Positions 25,050-32,395 of a stretch of DNA of 32,531 bases are shown one piece after another. Each line of letters begins with the position of its first letter. Positions within the stretch are counted from its first letter, which is position 1. The position numbers and the translations under genes are program-made. The stretch lies in NCBI GenBank assembly GCA_018110905.1, contig JAGBAZ010000001.1:1-32531 (forward strand), in the 5' to 3' direction. The notes beneath the pieces were generated by a model, which saw only the letters and a list, made by a program, of their open reading frames with translations, ran no database searches and was not told the origin of the DNA. This DNA comes from Oscillospiraceae bacterium (lineage in GTDB: Bacteria; Bacillota; Clostridia; Oscillospirales; Ruminococcaceae).

Positions 25050-26303
25050 TTATTCGGTCTGATAAAGATGCTGACAGTAAACATTATCTTTGGTATCATT
25101 AAGGATATAACTCATATAGAAACCCCATCGTGTTCCGGCAGAATCTTCTATGAATTGTTCGGAAAGAGAAAGATCGATATCGGAAAAAACTCCGCCGAAA
25201 TAAGCTACATTAAGCTTTGCGGAAAAATCCGCATATTTTTCAAGAAGTTCCGGATCTTTTATAACCGAAGAAAGAGCTTCCAAACCTTGTTTATAAGCAT
25301 TGTTATAGAAAAATGCATAGCCGTAATCAGAATAATTCAAAAGGCTATCATCGGTACTTTCTGTTTTTTTAGCATAAGCGGAAACATCTGTCATTTTGGA
25401 TTTATATGTCCAGCCATCTTTGTTAAAATTGATTATTCCATAGCGATGCGGATAAACGGAAAATGCACCGCCGACAATATCGGTGATATTTTCATTCTGA
25501 GCAATATGCTGGGTGTGCATGTGTCCGCTCAGATAAAGAGAAACGCCGTATCGTTCCAGCAGTTCGACAACATCGGGGCTGTTGTTGAGCATATATCCGA
25601 AATTGAACATTTTGTTGTGCTCAAGGAGATTGTGATGTCCGGCAACAACAGGGATATCTCCGGCTTCAATACATGCGGAGAGTTCTTTTTCAAGCCATTC
25701 ATATTTTTCTTTGATTATTTCGCCGTAAAGAAGTCCATATGATGCATTGGTATCCATCATGAAAAAACGCACGCCTTTTCCGGTATCATAAACATAAGAA
25801 AGGGAATTTTCATCATAAGAGATTCCGCCTGTATATCCGAAGTTTGCATAAACTTCGCGGTATTCTTCGGGGGTAAGAGATTCTGTTTTTTCATATCCGC
25901 CGTTTGGGAAAATATAAGCAGTATTTTTTATATCGTGATTTCCGGGAATATTAAGAATGGTTATACCTTCATCAACAAGAGCCCGGAGCTTTTCAGTGAG
26001 AGCAAAATGGGATTCTTTTGCACCGTCAAAAGTGTTGTCGCCGGTCATAAGAATATAATCGGGTTTTCTGGTTTTCATTTCATCTATGAATGCATCAAGA
26101 ATATCATCAAGATATTTCATCTGTTTTCCGGAACCGTTTGTATCGTTTGATTCGGCATAATAGCCCTCATAATGAAAAAATTCGTTTCCGGCAAAATGAA
26201 TATCGGTGATTACGACAACGTCAAGATTGTTTTTGTCGGAATTGCATCCTGCAAAAGAAAGAAGCATAATGACGGTCAATAAAACAGATATGATTTTTTT
26301 CAT
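25050..26303 (-). CDS. Lipoprotein metallophosphoesterase
   Basis: From ATG at 26303 this encodes 417 residues. An N-terminal signal ends in the lipobox LLSFAGC, so the mature protein would be lipid-anchored outside the membrane. A calcineurin-like phosphoesterase domain follows: VVITDIHFAG, MTGDNTFDG, IPGNHD, VVAGHHN and YLSGHMHTQH, the five metal motifs. A C-terminal region of about 110 residues has no clear domain. The start follows GGGGGA at 26308-26313; a TTG four codons earlier is less likely. The substrate is unknown. It has its own promoter upstream and a strong terminator downstream. Confidence 0.9.
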   Translation of the reverse strand: MKKIISVLLTVIMLLSFAGCNSDKNNLDVVVITDIHFAGNEFFHYEGYYAESNDTNGSGKQMKYLDDILDAFIDEMKTRKPDYILMTGDNTFDGAKESHFALTEKLRALVDEGITILNIPGNHDIKNTAYIFPNGGYEKTESLTPEEYREVYANFGYTGGISYDENSLSYVYDTGKGVRFFMMDTNASYGLLYGEIIKEKYEWLEKELSACIEAGDIPVVAGHHNLLEHNKMFNFGYMLNNSPDVVELLERYGVSLYLSGHMHTQHIAQNENITDIVGGAFSVYPHRYGIINFNKDGWTYKSKMTDVSAYAKKTESTDDSLLNYSDYGYAFFYNNAYKQGLEALSSVIKDPELLEKYADFSAKLNVAYFGGVFSDIDLSLSEQFIEDSAGTRWGFYMSYILNDTKDNVYCQHLYQTE

Positions 26304-26334
26304 AGTATCCCCCAAAGTATATGACTGTACCTAA

Positions 26335-26363
26335 ATTTTATCACAAAAACATTGGGCAGACAA
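26335..26363 (-). promoter_or_regulatory. Promoter candidate for the metallophosphoesterase gene
   Basis: On the minus strand: TTGTCT (26363-26358), N17, TAAAAT (26340-26335). It lies between the stop of the VanY-like gene and this gene; no terminator hairpin is seen after the VanY-like gene, so some readthrough is likely. Confidence 0.6.
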
Positions 26364-26370
26364 TAAAATA

Positions 26371-27213
26371 TTATTGCTTTCCGGTAATAAAATAGTAACC
26401 TGTATTATCCGGGGATATAACTATTTCGGAAAAATCTTCCGGAATAAATATATTTCCCGGTTTCTGGCGGGAAATAAAATAGTCCTCATAATAATAAATT
26501 TCTTCGGGGATATATAACTCAATATATTCTTCAAGGGTAAGATTGTTTTCAGCGATTATTTTTGAATGGGGAAGCCCGACATATCGAAGATGCCAGGGTT
26601 CAAATGGAATTCCTGTAATTTCTTCTCCATAATATGGATATCGAATTATAAAACCATAGTCCTGACAAAATGAATTGACAAACTGTCCTTCTTCGCTGTC
26701 AAGAAAACCCATTCCGGCATAATATTTTACATAAACATCAATAGCAAGTCCGGAAAGATGTTCGCTTGAATCAACAGAAGCGGCATATTCGTTTCCGGAT
26801 TCAAGGATTTCGGTTTGTTCTTCGCGGCTTCGGAAAGCGCTCATAATATAAATCGAATTTCCATATAAATCCTTGATATCGTCTGCAAGATTATGATATG
26901 ATTCTTCTGCACAGGAGTTAATATATACTCCTCCCAAATCAATAAGTTCCGGGGAATAATTTTCCGGGAGCGGGTGGTTTTCATTTATGAGCAAAAGTGA
27001 ATCATTCAGCACAGAACCGTTTTCTGCAAGCAGAGTCAAATCACAGTTTGCTTTATTTGATTCGTTTTTTGAATAAGGAAAAGAATTTTCTGAAATATCG
27101 GTAAGAAGGGATTTTGCAATATATATTTCGGCGGGGAAGAATTTTTCTGCAATAAAAAACGATGGAACCAAAACAATCACCAGAACAAGCGCTATAATAA
27201 ATAATTTTCTCAT
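26371..27213 (-). CDS. VanY-like D-Ala-D-Ala carboxypeptidase (peptidase M15), membrane anchored
   Basis: This encodes 280 residues. An N-terminal helix (FIIALVLVIVLVPSFFIAE) anchors the protein outside the cell. The M15B zinc site is SEHLSGLAIDV (H152, D159) with EPWHLRYVG (E205, H208), and SAFRSREEQ (R127 region) is the substrate arginine block. Such enzymes trim the last D-Ala from peptidoglycan stem peptides. No vancomycin-resistance partners (vanH, vanA, vanX) are nearby, so a cell-wall housekeeping role is more likely than resistance. GGAGGAT precedes the ATG. The upstream region has four TTAAGA repeats, three with an 11-bp period, suggesting control by a response regulator. Confidence 0.88.
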   Translation of the reverse strand: MRKLFIIALVLVIVLVPSFFIAEKFFPAEIYIAKSLLTDISENSFPYSKNESNKANCDLTLLAENGSVLNDSLLLINENHPLPENYSPELIDLGGVYINSCAEESYHNLADDIKDLYGNSIYIMSAFRSREEQTEILESGNEYAASVDSSEHLSGLAIDVYVKYYAGMGFLDSEEGQFVNSFCQDYGFIIRYPYYGEEITGIPFEPWHLRYVGLPHSKIIAENNLTLEEYIELYIPEEIYYYEDYFISRQKPGNIFIPEDFSEIVISPDNTGYYFITGKQ

Positions 27214-27258
27214 ATTATTAATCCTCCATTTATGAAAAAAATGTTACCAAAACAGAGT

Positions 27259-27309
27259 TTAAGAAAAAAGTACAAAAAGCTTTAAGATTTCATTAAGAAT
27301 TAGTTAAGA
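27259..27309. repeat. Four TTAAGA repeats with 11-bp periodicity
   Basis: TTAAGA occurs at 27259-27264, 27282-27287, 27293-27298 and 27304-27309. The last three are exactly 11 bp apart, the first is 23 bp from the next. This resembles PhoB/PhoP/WalR-type direct repeats. They lie upstream of both the VanY-like gene (minus) and the tRNA promoter (plus). A TAACAT (minus strand, 27246-27241) lies 12 bases beyond the nearest box and could be the -10. Confidence 0.55.
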
Positions 27310-27340
27310 TAAAAATTTTGAAAAAATTTGAAATTTAGTG

Positions 27341-27369
27341 TTGACAAATCCTTTCGGATGTGATAAGAT
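27341..27369 (+). promoter_or_regulatory. Strong promoter for the tRNA-Thr/tRNA-Tyr operon
   Basis: TTGACA (27341-27346), 17-base spacer ending TGA, TAAGAT (27364-27369). Near consensus; transcription would begin about 12 bases before the first tRNA. Confidence 0.85.
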
Positions 27370-27387
27370 AACATTCGTCGCTGAGAT

Positions 27388-27463
27388 GCTGGTGTAGCTC
27401 AGTTGGTAGAGCAGCTGATTTGTAATCAGCAGGTCGGGGGTTCGAGTCCGTCCACCAGCTCCA
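27388..27463 (+). tRNA. tRNA-Thr (anticodon TGT)
   Basis: This 76-base gene has acceptor GCTGGTG pairing with CACCAGC, D-arm GTAGCTCAGTTGGTAGAGC, anticodon loop TTTGTAA with anticodon TGT, T-arm GGGGGTTCGAGTCCGTC, and an encoded CCA end. Confidence 0.95.
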
Positions 27464-27488
27464 CTATCGACAAACTTAATATTTATAT

Positions 27489-27573
27489 GGGAGTGTACCC
27501 AAGCGGCCAAAGGGGGCAGACTGTAAATCTGTTGTCAGTGACTACGGTGGTTCGAACCCACCCGCTCCCACCA
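27489..27573 (+). tRNA. tRNA-Tyr (anticodon GTA)
   Basis: This 85-base gene has acceptor GGGAGTG pairing with CGCTCCC, a long variable arm as in class II tRNAs, anticodon stem CAGACT/AATCTG with GTA, T-loop TTCGAAC, and an encoded CCA. It is co-transcribed with tRNA-Thr. Confidence 0.95.
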
Positions 27574-27576
27574 ACA

Positions 27577-27606
27577 AAAAGCTCATTCTTCGGAATGAGC
27601 TTTTTT
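27577..27606 (+). terminator. Terminator of the tRNA operon
   Basis: GCTCATTC (27581-27588) pairs with GAATGAGC (27593-27600) around TTCG, followed by T6; A tract on the left. Confidence 0.9.
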
Positions 27607-27630
27607 GTCATATACATTTAATTTTAAAAA

Positions 27631-27639
27631 TGGTATAAT
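27631..27639 (+). promoter_or_regulatory. Extended -10 promoter candidate for the alpha/beta hydrolase and msrA genes
   Basis: TGG-TATAAT (-10 at 27634-27639), 22 bases before the GTG start. The -35 is poor (TATACA at 27611). The short distance implies a leader of about 15 bases. Confidence 0.5.
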
Positions 27640-27661
27640 AAAATAAAGTGAGGTGGTTTTT

Positions 27662-28402
27662 GTGGAACATAAAGAATATAAACGCATTGTTCCAGAAGCA
27701 GAAACCGCCGTTTTGTTTATCCACGGAATTGTCGGAACACCAAACCATTTTAAAGATTTTCTTCCGCTTGTTCCAAAGGAATTTTCGGTTTATAATATTC
27801 TTTTGGATGGTCACGGCGGAAAAACCGAGGATTTTTCAAAAACTTCAATGAAAAAATGGGAAAATCAGGTTGATTTTACAGTTTCGGATCTTTTAAAAAC
27901 TCATGAAAAGATTATCATAGTTGCACATTCCCTCGGAACGCTTCTGGCGATTGAGCAGGCGGTTAAAGAAAGAAGAATTGAAAAACTTTTTTTGCTTGCT
28001 GTTCCGATAAAACTTTTTGTAAAGCCGGTTGCGCTCTTTTCCGCTTTCAGAATCTATCTCGGAAAGGTTCCGGAAAGCAACGAAAAGCTTGTTGCAATGA
28101 AAAATTGCTGCGGAATAGAGCTTTCGAAAAATTTGCTGAAATATCTCGGTTGGATACCGAGATTTCTTGAACTTTTCGGAAAAATCAGTGAAACAAGAAA
28201 AATAATAGGAAACCTGAAAAAGGACTGCATGATTTTTCAGTCTTTCGGTGATGAGCTTGTTTCAAAAAAATCGATAAAGTATCTTGAAGAAAAAACTTTC
28301 GCTTCGATAAATGTTCTTGAAAAATCGGGACATTATTATTACGAAAAAAACGATTTTGATTATTTGCTCGGTGAATTAAGAAAGTTCATCTGTGAAAAAT
28401 AA
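27662..28402 (+). CDS. Alpha/beta hydrolase, monoacylglycerol lipase/esterase type (GTG start)
   Basis: This encodes 246 residues from GTG at 27662, with AGGTGG at 27651-27656. The catalytic triad can be assigned: HGIVGTP (oxyanion loop), nucleophile Ser in AHSLGTLLA, Asp in FGDELVS and His in KSGHYYYE. It lacks a signal peptide, so it is cytoplasmic. Such hydrolases act on esters such as monoacylglycerols; the real substrate is not known. An alternative GTG at 27653 would add three residues and overlap the ribosome site. The msrA gene starts 14 bases after the stop. Confidence 0.85.
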   Translation: MEHKEYKRIVPEAETAVLFIHGIVGTPNHFKDFLPLVPKEFSVYNILLDGHGGKTEDFSKTSMKKWENQVDFTVSDLLKTHEKIIIVAHSLGTLLAIEQAVKERRIEKLFLLAVPIKLFVKPVALFSAFRIYLGKVPESNEKLVAMKNCCGIELSKNLLKYLGWIPRFLELFGKISETRKIIGNLKKDCMIFQSFGDELVSKKSIKYLEEKTFASINVLEKSGHYYYEKNDFDYLLGELRKFICEK

Positions 28403-28415
28403 AGGCGGTGATTTC

Positions 28416-28907
28416 ATGAAAACAGCATACTTTGCCGGAGGCTGTTTCTGGTGCATAACTCCTGCATTTAAAGAACTGGCGGGTGTTTTTGATGTTACAA
28501 GCGGCTATTGCGGCGGAAAGGAAGCAAATCCAACTTATAAAGAAGTGAAAAGCCAGAAAACAGGCCACAGAGAAACGATAAAAATTGACTATGACCCGGA
28601 AAAAGTTTCTTTTAATGAACTTTTTGAAATTTTTCTTGACGGAGTAGATCCTTTTGACGGCGAAGGTCAGTTTATCGACAGGGGATATTCATATACTCTG
28701 GCGGTCTATTATAACGATTTTTCCGAAAAGGAAATTGCGGAGAAAATGATCGGTGAACTTGAAGAAAAATCCGGAAAAAAGGTCTGGATAAGCCTTGAAC
28801 CGTTTTCTGCATTTTATACCGCGGAAGAGGAGCATCAGGATTATTACATAAAACATCCGGAAGAATTCGAAAAAGAACTTATTGAATCAGGAAGGAAGCA
28901 CGGTTAA
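28416..28907 (+). CDS. msrA: Peptide methionine-S-sulfoxide reductase
   Basis: From ATG at 28416 (SD AAAGGCGG at 28402-28409) this encodes 163 residues. MsrA reduces the S form of oxidised methionine in proteins. The catalytic block is FAGGCFWC (C10 nucleophile, with C13 just behind), SGYCGG, TGHRETIKIDYDP, FDGEGQFIDRGYSYTLAVYY and EEEHQDYYIKHP. GCFWC instead of the common GCFWG places the second Cys at +3, a variant found in one MsrA subgroup. No MsrB domain is fused. It follows the hydrolase gene and ends in a strong terminator. Confidence 0.93.
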   Translation: MKTAYFAGGCFWCITPAFKELAGVFDVTSGYCGGKEANPTYKEVKSQKTGHRETIKIDYDPEKVSFNELFEIFLDGVDPFDGEGQFIDRGYSYTLAVYYNDFSEKEIAEKMIGELEEKSGKKVWISLEPFSAFYTAEEEHQDYYIKHPEEFEKELIESGRKHG

Positions 28908-28909
28908 TA

Positions 28910-28946
28910 AAAAAGGATATTGCCGGTTCGGCAATATCCTTTTTTA
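28910..28946. terminator. Bidirectional terminator between msrA and the membrane-protein gene
   Basis: GGATATTGCCG (28916-28926) and CGGCAATATCC (28930-28940) with a GTT loop, A6 before and T6 after: perfect 17-bp arm including tracts. Confidence 0.92.
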
Positions 28947-28947
28947 A

Positions 28948-29139
28948 TTATTTTTCTTCAGTTTTAAGTCTTTCCTTGGCTTCTTCAACGGTTTCTCCGT
29001 CATGAATAAGATATTTTTCAACGAACTTATCTTCAATTTTTGTGTAGTTATCAACAACAACAGATTCTATTTTTTTATATCCGCTTACTGCAGCATCGGC
29101 GATTTTTTCATTGATTTCAACGATTTTGGATTTTGTCAT
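28948..29139 (-). CDS. Nested small protein (63 aa), possible independent translation from an internal start
   Basis: An ATG at 29139, in frame with the larger gene, starts MTKSKIVEINEKIADAAVSG; the full product is 63 residues, rich in Lys and Glu and predicted helical with a heptad-like repeat (GYKKIE then NYTKIEDKF). AAGGAG at 29156-29151 precedes it by about 11 bases. It may be a separate small gene that became fused to the membrane-protein frame, or a true domain of it. It ends at the same stop. Confidence 0.5.
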   Translation of the reverse strand: MTKSKIVEINEKIADAAVSGYKKIESVVVDNYTKIEDKFVEKYLIHDGETVEEAKERLKTEEK

Positions 29140-29727
29140 TTTGAATTTTTCTCCTTCAATTAAATTTAGTCCAAGTAAAAAAACTATTATACAAACACCG
29201 GAACCGGTAAGAACATTGAAAAGTTTTATATCTTTTTCAGCCATTTCCCCAAAAGAAACAAGCATTGAACGCTGGAGCGAAAAAATCGAAACAAAAGCGT
29301 CCACAAAAGAAATTCCGCGGAGAGCTTTTATAATCGGAGAATCGTTTTTTCTTGCTTTGATAACATTTATTACCGCAAGTGTCATTTTGATAAAAACATA
29401 AAGCGCGATTGTTATCATCACAATTTTGTGATATTTTGTTCCGTGGTTGTCTATAACAGAAAGAACTACGGTTCCGATTAGTGAAACGGAAAGAATTATA
29501 AACATTGCTCCAGTGAATTTTTCTGCAAAAATCTCAAGAGAAAGATTTCCGGAACTTTTATATTTTATCCGCAGAAGTGAAAAACGCGTAACGCTGAGAA
29601 CTGTAAAATACAGAAAAAGCGTTACGAACCACCAGGAATGGGTGCAAAAACCGATCGCAGCGTTATAAACAGCGTATGCAAGATTGATAAAAAGGCTGAA
29701 CAAAGTCAGCTTTTCAATGCGTTCCAT
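28948..29727 (-). CDS. Five-helix membrane protein with a C-terminal MTKSKIVE module
   Basis: This encodes 259 residues with about five membrane helices (near residues 8-28, 32-53, 71-92, 102-123 and 178-190) and a hydrophilic tail. From residue 197 the tail reads MTKSKIVEINEKIADAAVSG, and later DKFVEKYLIHDGETVEEAKE, a form I recall as a stand-alone small protein in Clostridia. The DNA just before that Met carries GAAGGAG at a spacing good for translation, so the tail may also be made separately. The function of the membrane part is unknown. The start lies three bases after the stop of the next gene upstream. Confidence 0.65.
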   Translation of the reverse strand: MERIEKLTLFSLFINLAYAVYNAAIGFCTHSWWFVTLFLYFTVLSVTRFSLLRIKYKSSGNLSLEIFAEKFTGAMFIILSVSLIGTVVLSVIDNHGTKYHKIVMITIALYVFIKMTLAVINVIKARKNDSPIIKALRGISFVDAFVSIFSLQRSMLVSFGEMAEKDIKLFNVLTGSGVCIIVFLLGLNLIEGEKFKMTKSKIVEINEKIADAAVSGYKKIESVVVDNYTKIEDKFVEKYLIHDGETVEEAKERLKTEEK

Positions 29728-29730
29728 TCT

Positions 29731-30099
29731 TTATTTAATTCCTTTTGTAATAGGAATGAGGGAAAGAAGCATAACGATTCCCACAAGTCCGATGATGGTT
29801 CCGATAACAATGTTTTCCCAGACCATACAGAAGCACATCCCAAGACCGAGAACGAGTGCGCCAAGAACAGCAAAAACAGTGAAAAGAACGGATTTACCGT
29901 TAATTTTGATTGGTGCTTTGTTTTCCATTTTGCGCCAGATAAGAAGAGTGATAAGACAGAGAACAAGGCCGATTGCTCCGAAAATGATTCCCTCATTGAA
30001 AGAGTCCCATTCAGGAAGAAGTGCCATGCACATTCCGAGAGCGAAAAGAACAGTACTTACTGTTCCGAGGATCATTGCAACAAAACTGCTTTTTTTCAT
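29731..30099 (-). CDS. Four-helix membrane protein of unknown function
   Basis: From ATG at 30099 this encodes 122 residues. Four hydrophobic stretches (about 5-30, 38-56, 74-92 and 96-116) contain conserved-looking phrases: SFVAMILGTVSTVLFALGMC, MALLPEW, IWRKMENKAPIKINGKS, and GMCFCMVWENIVIGTIIGLV. I recall similar proteins in other Clostridia, often near TetR regulators, but with no function. GGAAGGAG lies before the chosen start; the longer frame adds six residues overlapping that site. It is divergent from the TetR gene across a 125-base region with paired operators and precedes the five-helix gene by three bases. Confidence 0.8.
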   Translation of the reverse strand: MKKSSFVAMILGTVSTVLFALGMCMALLPEWDSFNEGIIFGAIGLVLCLITLLIWRKMENKAPIKINGKSVLFTVFAVLGALVLGLGMCFCMVWENIVIGTIIGLVGIVMLLSLIPITKGIK

Positions 30100-30120
30100 A
30101 TAATATTCTCCTTCCAATAA

Positions 30121-30202
30121 AACAACAGTTGTCTTTTTAATGTAAAAATAGTATAATATTTTTTGTAAGTCAAAACAATCATCAATTTAACAACAGGTGT
30201 TG
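30121..30202. promoter_or_regulatory. Divergent promoter-operator region with two similar inverted repeats
   Basis: ACAAC-A-GTTGT (30122-30132) and CAACA-GG-TGTTG (30191-30202) share AACAACAG (at 30121 and 30189). The plus promoter is TTGTCT (30129-30134), N17, TATAAT (30152-30157); its -35 overlaps the first repeat. The minus promoter is TTGACT (30173-30168), N17, TATTTT (30150-30145). The repeats fit operators for the adjacent TetR protein. Confidence 0.6.
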
Positions 30203-30224
30203 GATTAATAAAAAGAGGAATTAA

Positions 30225-30752
30225 ATGAATACAGTCAATAACAAACGCAGAAAAGAATCCGTTGAAAAAATAGAAAAGGTTTTTATGGAGCTTTTGCAGA
30301 AAAAAGAACTCAAAGAAATCACCGTTTCAGATATCTGCAAACTTACAGGTCTCAATAGAAGTACTTTTTACGCAAATTTTGTCGATATATTTGATCTCTC
30401 TTTAAAACTTAAAGAAAAAATTGAAACGGATTTTTCCTCACAGTTCAGATTCGGAGATCCGGAAAACAAAAACAGCGGAGCATTGAGAATGTTTACCCAT
30501 ATCAAAGAAAACCAGATTTTTTATAAAACATATTTTAAACTTGGGTATGATGAAAGCCATAAAATAATGAATTATGATGAAAAACTTGCGGAACAGTTTT
30601 TTGTCAATAAAAATATTGAATATCATATTGAGTTTTTTCGCCATGGACTAAACGCAATCATAAAAATGTGGCTTGCCGGAGGTTGCAGGGAAACACCTGA
30701 AGAAATGGCTGAAATACTTAAACTTGAATACAGCGGAAGAAAAATTGACTGA
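30225..30752 (+). CDS. TetR/AcrR-family transcriptional regulator
   Basis: This encodes 175 residues. The N-terminal DNA-binding domain has KIEKVFMELLQKKELKEITV, then the helix-turn-helix SDICKLTGLNRSTFYANFVD. The C-terminal part, including AEQFFVNKNIEYHIEFFRHG and IIKMWLAGGCRETPEEMAEI, fits the TetR_C_7/DhaS-like group. The signal is unknown. The start follows AGAGGAA. It is divergent from the two membrane-protein genes and probably represses them and itself through the two inverted repeats between them. Confidence 0.9.
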   Translation: MNTVNNKRRKESVEKIEKVFMELLQKKELKEITVSDICKLTGLNRSTFYANFVDIFDLSLKLKEKIETDFSSQFRFGDPENKNSGALRMFTHIKENQIFYKTYFKLGYDESHKIMNYDEKLAEQFFVNKNIEYHIEFFRHGLNAIIKMWLAGGCRETPEEMAEILKLEYSGRKID

Positions 30753-30775
30753 CAGTAGCAAACAATTATTAAATA

Positions 30776-30784
30776 TGTTATACT
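30776..30784 (+). promoter_or_regulatory. Extended -10 promoter candidate for the carboxypeptidase gene
   Basis: TGT-TATACT (-10 at 30779-30784), 33 bases before the ATG; a good -35 is not seen. A terminator after the TetR gene is absent. Confidence 0.4.
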
Positions 30785-30816
30785 GAATATATATCAAACA
30801 AAAGGAGAAAGTTAAA

Positions 30817-32322
30817 ATGACAGAAGAACTTACTGCAAAACTTGAAAAACTTGCGGAACTTCAGAAACAGCTTTACGCATTCAGATATGCAACTTCTTCA
30901 ATTTATCTCGACAGCGCGACCGTTGCACCGAAAGATACCGAAGAGGGCAGAAGCGAAGCTCTTGGAATTCTCACAGGATATATGTATGAACTTTCCACAA
31001 AGGCCGAAACTATTGAACTTCTTGAATATTTGAAAGAACATAAAGATGAACTCACTCCTCACCAGGCAAGGGAAGTGGAACTTCTTCTCCGTGATAACGA
31101 ATTTATGAAGACCATTCCGGTGGAAGAATATATCGGATATCAGAAAGTTCTCAGCAAGGCTGAATATGTCTGGCATAAAGCAAAAGGTGAAAACGATTTT
31201 GAATCTTTTAAACCTTATCTTAAAGAGGTTTTTGATTACAATATTCGTTTTGCAAAATATTATAAACCGGACGAAGAACCTTATAATACCCAGCTCAATA
31301 TGTACGAACGCGGACTTACGATGGAAAAATGCGATGAATTCTTCGCAACTCTTCGCGAACATATTGTTCCGCTCATCAAAAAAATCGTTGCCACCGGAAA
31401 GAACGAAAAACTTCCTAAGCTCACCGGTTTTTCTGTTGAAAAACAGAAAAAACTTACCGAATATCTTATGGATTTCATGAGCATCGATCCGAACCATTGC
31501 GTTTGCGGCGAAACCGAACATCCCTTCACTCTTGAATTCACCAAAGACGACGTTCGCATTACAACCCATTATTATGAGGATAACTTCGAGTCCTCCATGT
31601 ATTCCGTAATCCACGAAGGCGGCCACGCTCTTTATGAACTCGGCGGCGCAGATGAACATAAATATACTGTTGTTGCCGGCGGTGTTTCCATGGGAATCCA
31701 TGAAAGCCAGTCCAGATTCTTTGAAAATCTTATCGGAAGAAGCAAAGCTTTTATAACCGCAATTCTTCCTAAGGTTAAAGAACTTTTCCCCGAACAATAC
31801 GGCGATATTACTCCGGAACTTGCTTATGCAATTATCAACAAAGCGGAACCTTCCCTTATCAGAACCGAAGCCGACGAGCTTACTTATTGTCTTCATGTAA
31901 TGGTACGTTACGAAATCGAGAAAAAGATGTTTGCAGGCGAACTTACTGTTGACGAAATTCCCGCGGAATGGAACAGACTTTATAAGGAATATCTTGGCGT
32001 TGATGTTCCTTCCGATACCGAAGGCTGCCTCCAGGACAGCCATTGGTCCGGCGGAAACGTAGGTTATTTCCCGTCCTATGCTCTCGGAAGTGCATACGGC
32101 GCACAGATGATCGCAAAAATGCGTGAAGATATCGACGTTGAAGCAGCGATCGCTTCCGGAAGCCTTAAACCCATCGCGGATTGGCTTAAAGAAAAAATTC
32201 ATCAGCACGCAAGCATGTATGATCCGAACGAACTTTTCGAAATGGTTTGCGGTGCACCTTTTGATCCTACTTATTATGTTGAATATCTTGAAAAGAAATT
32301 CAGCGAACTTTACGGCGTATAA
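30817..32322 (+). CDS. Metallocarboxypeptidase, family M32
   Basis: This encodes 501 residues, the usual size of M32 (thermostable carboxypeptidase 1). The zinc site is HEGGH (266-270) in VIHEGGHALYELGG, with the downstream Glu in MGIHESQSRFFENLIGRS (about E295). Further M32 phrases are IRTEADELTYCLHVMVRYEI, LQDSHWSGGNVGYFPSYALG and DWLKEKIH. It removes C-terminal amino acids from peptides in the cytoplasm. AAAGGAG at 30801-30807 supports the ATG. It is a stand-alone gene; a hairpin at 32352 follows. Confidence 0.94.
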   Translation: MTEELTAKLEKLAELQKQLYAFRYATSSIYLDSATVAPKDTEEGRSEALGILTGYMYELSTKAETIELLEYLKEHKDELTPHQAREVELLLRDNEFMKTIPVEEYIGYQKVLSKAEYVWHKAKGENDFESFKPYLKEVFDYNIRFAKYYKPDEEPYNTQLNMYERGLTMEKCDEFFATLREHIVPLIKKIVATGKNEKLPKLTGFSVEKQKKLTEYLMDFMSIDPNHCVCGETEHPFTLEFTKDDVRITTHYYEDNFESSMYSVIHEGGHALYELGGADEHKYTVVAGGVSMGIHESQSRFFENLIGRSKAFITAILPKVKELFPEQYGDITPELAYAIINKAEPSLIRTEADELTYCLHVMVRYEIEKKMFAGELTVDEIPAEWNRLYKEYLGVDVPSDTEGCLQDSHWSGGNVGYFPSYALGSAYGAQMIAKMREDIDVEAAIASGSLKPIADWLKEKIHQHASMYDPNELFEMVCGAPFDPTYYVEYLEKKFSELYGV

Positions 32323-32351
32323 TGAACAATAAAAAACAGCTTCCGGAAATG

Positions 32352-32391
32352 ATATGCACCCCAAAAGTTAGACACTTTTGGAGGTGCATAT
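32352..32391. repeat. Long inverted repeat; terminator of the M32 gene or IS3-like end remnant
   Basis: ATATGCACCCCAAAAGT (32352-32368) pairs with ACTTTTGGAGGTGCATAT (32374-32391), with one bulged A and a TAGAC loop, followed by T5. It can terminate the carboxypeptidase transcript. The left arm, TGCACCCCAAAAGTTAGACA, also resembles the ends of IS3-family elements, but no IS3 transposase is near. Confidence 0.55.
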
Positions 32392-32395
32392 TTTT

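Noticed and set aside
26371..27213. Vancomycin resistance
   Set aside because: The VanY-like enzyme alone does not give resistance; no vanHAX or vanRS genes are present, so it is called a housekeeping carboxypeptidase.
30898..32364. A 488-residue antisense frame across the M32 carboxypeptidase gene
   Set aside because: Same reason: a mirror of a well-supported coding sequence, with Phe/Ile-rich residues and no recognisable domain.
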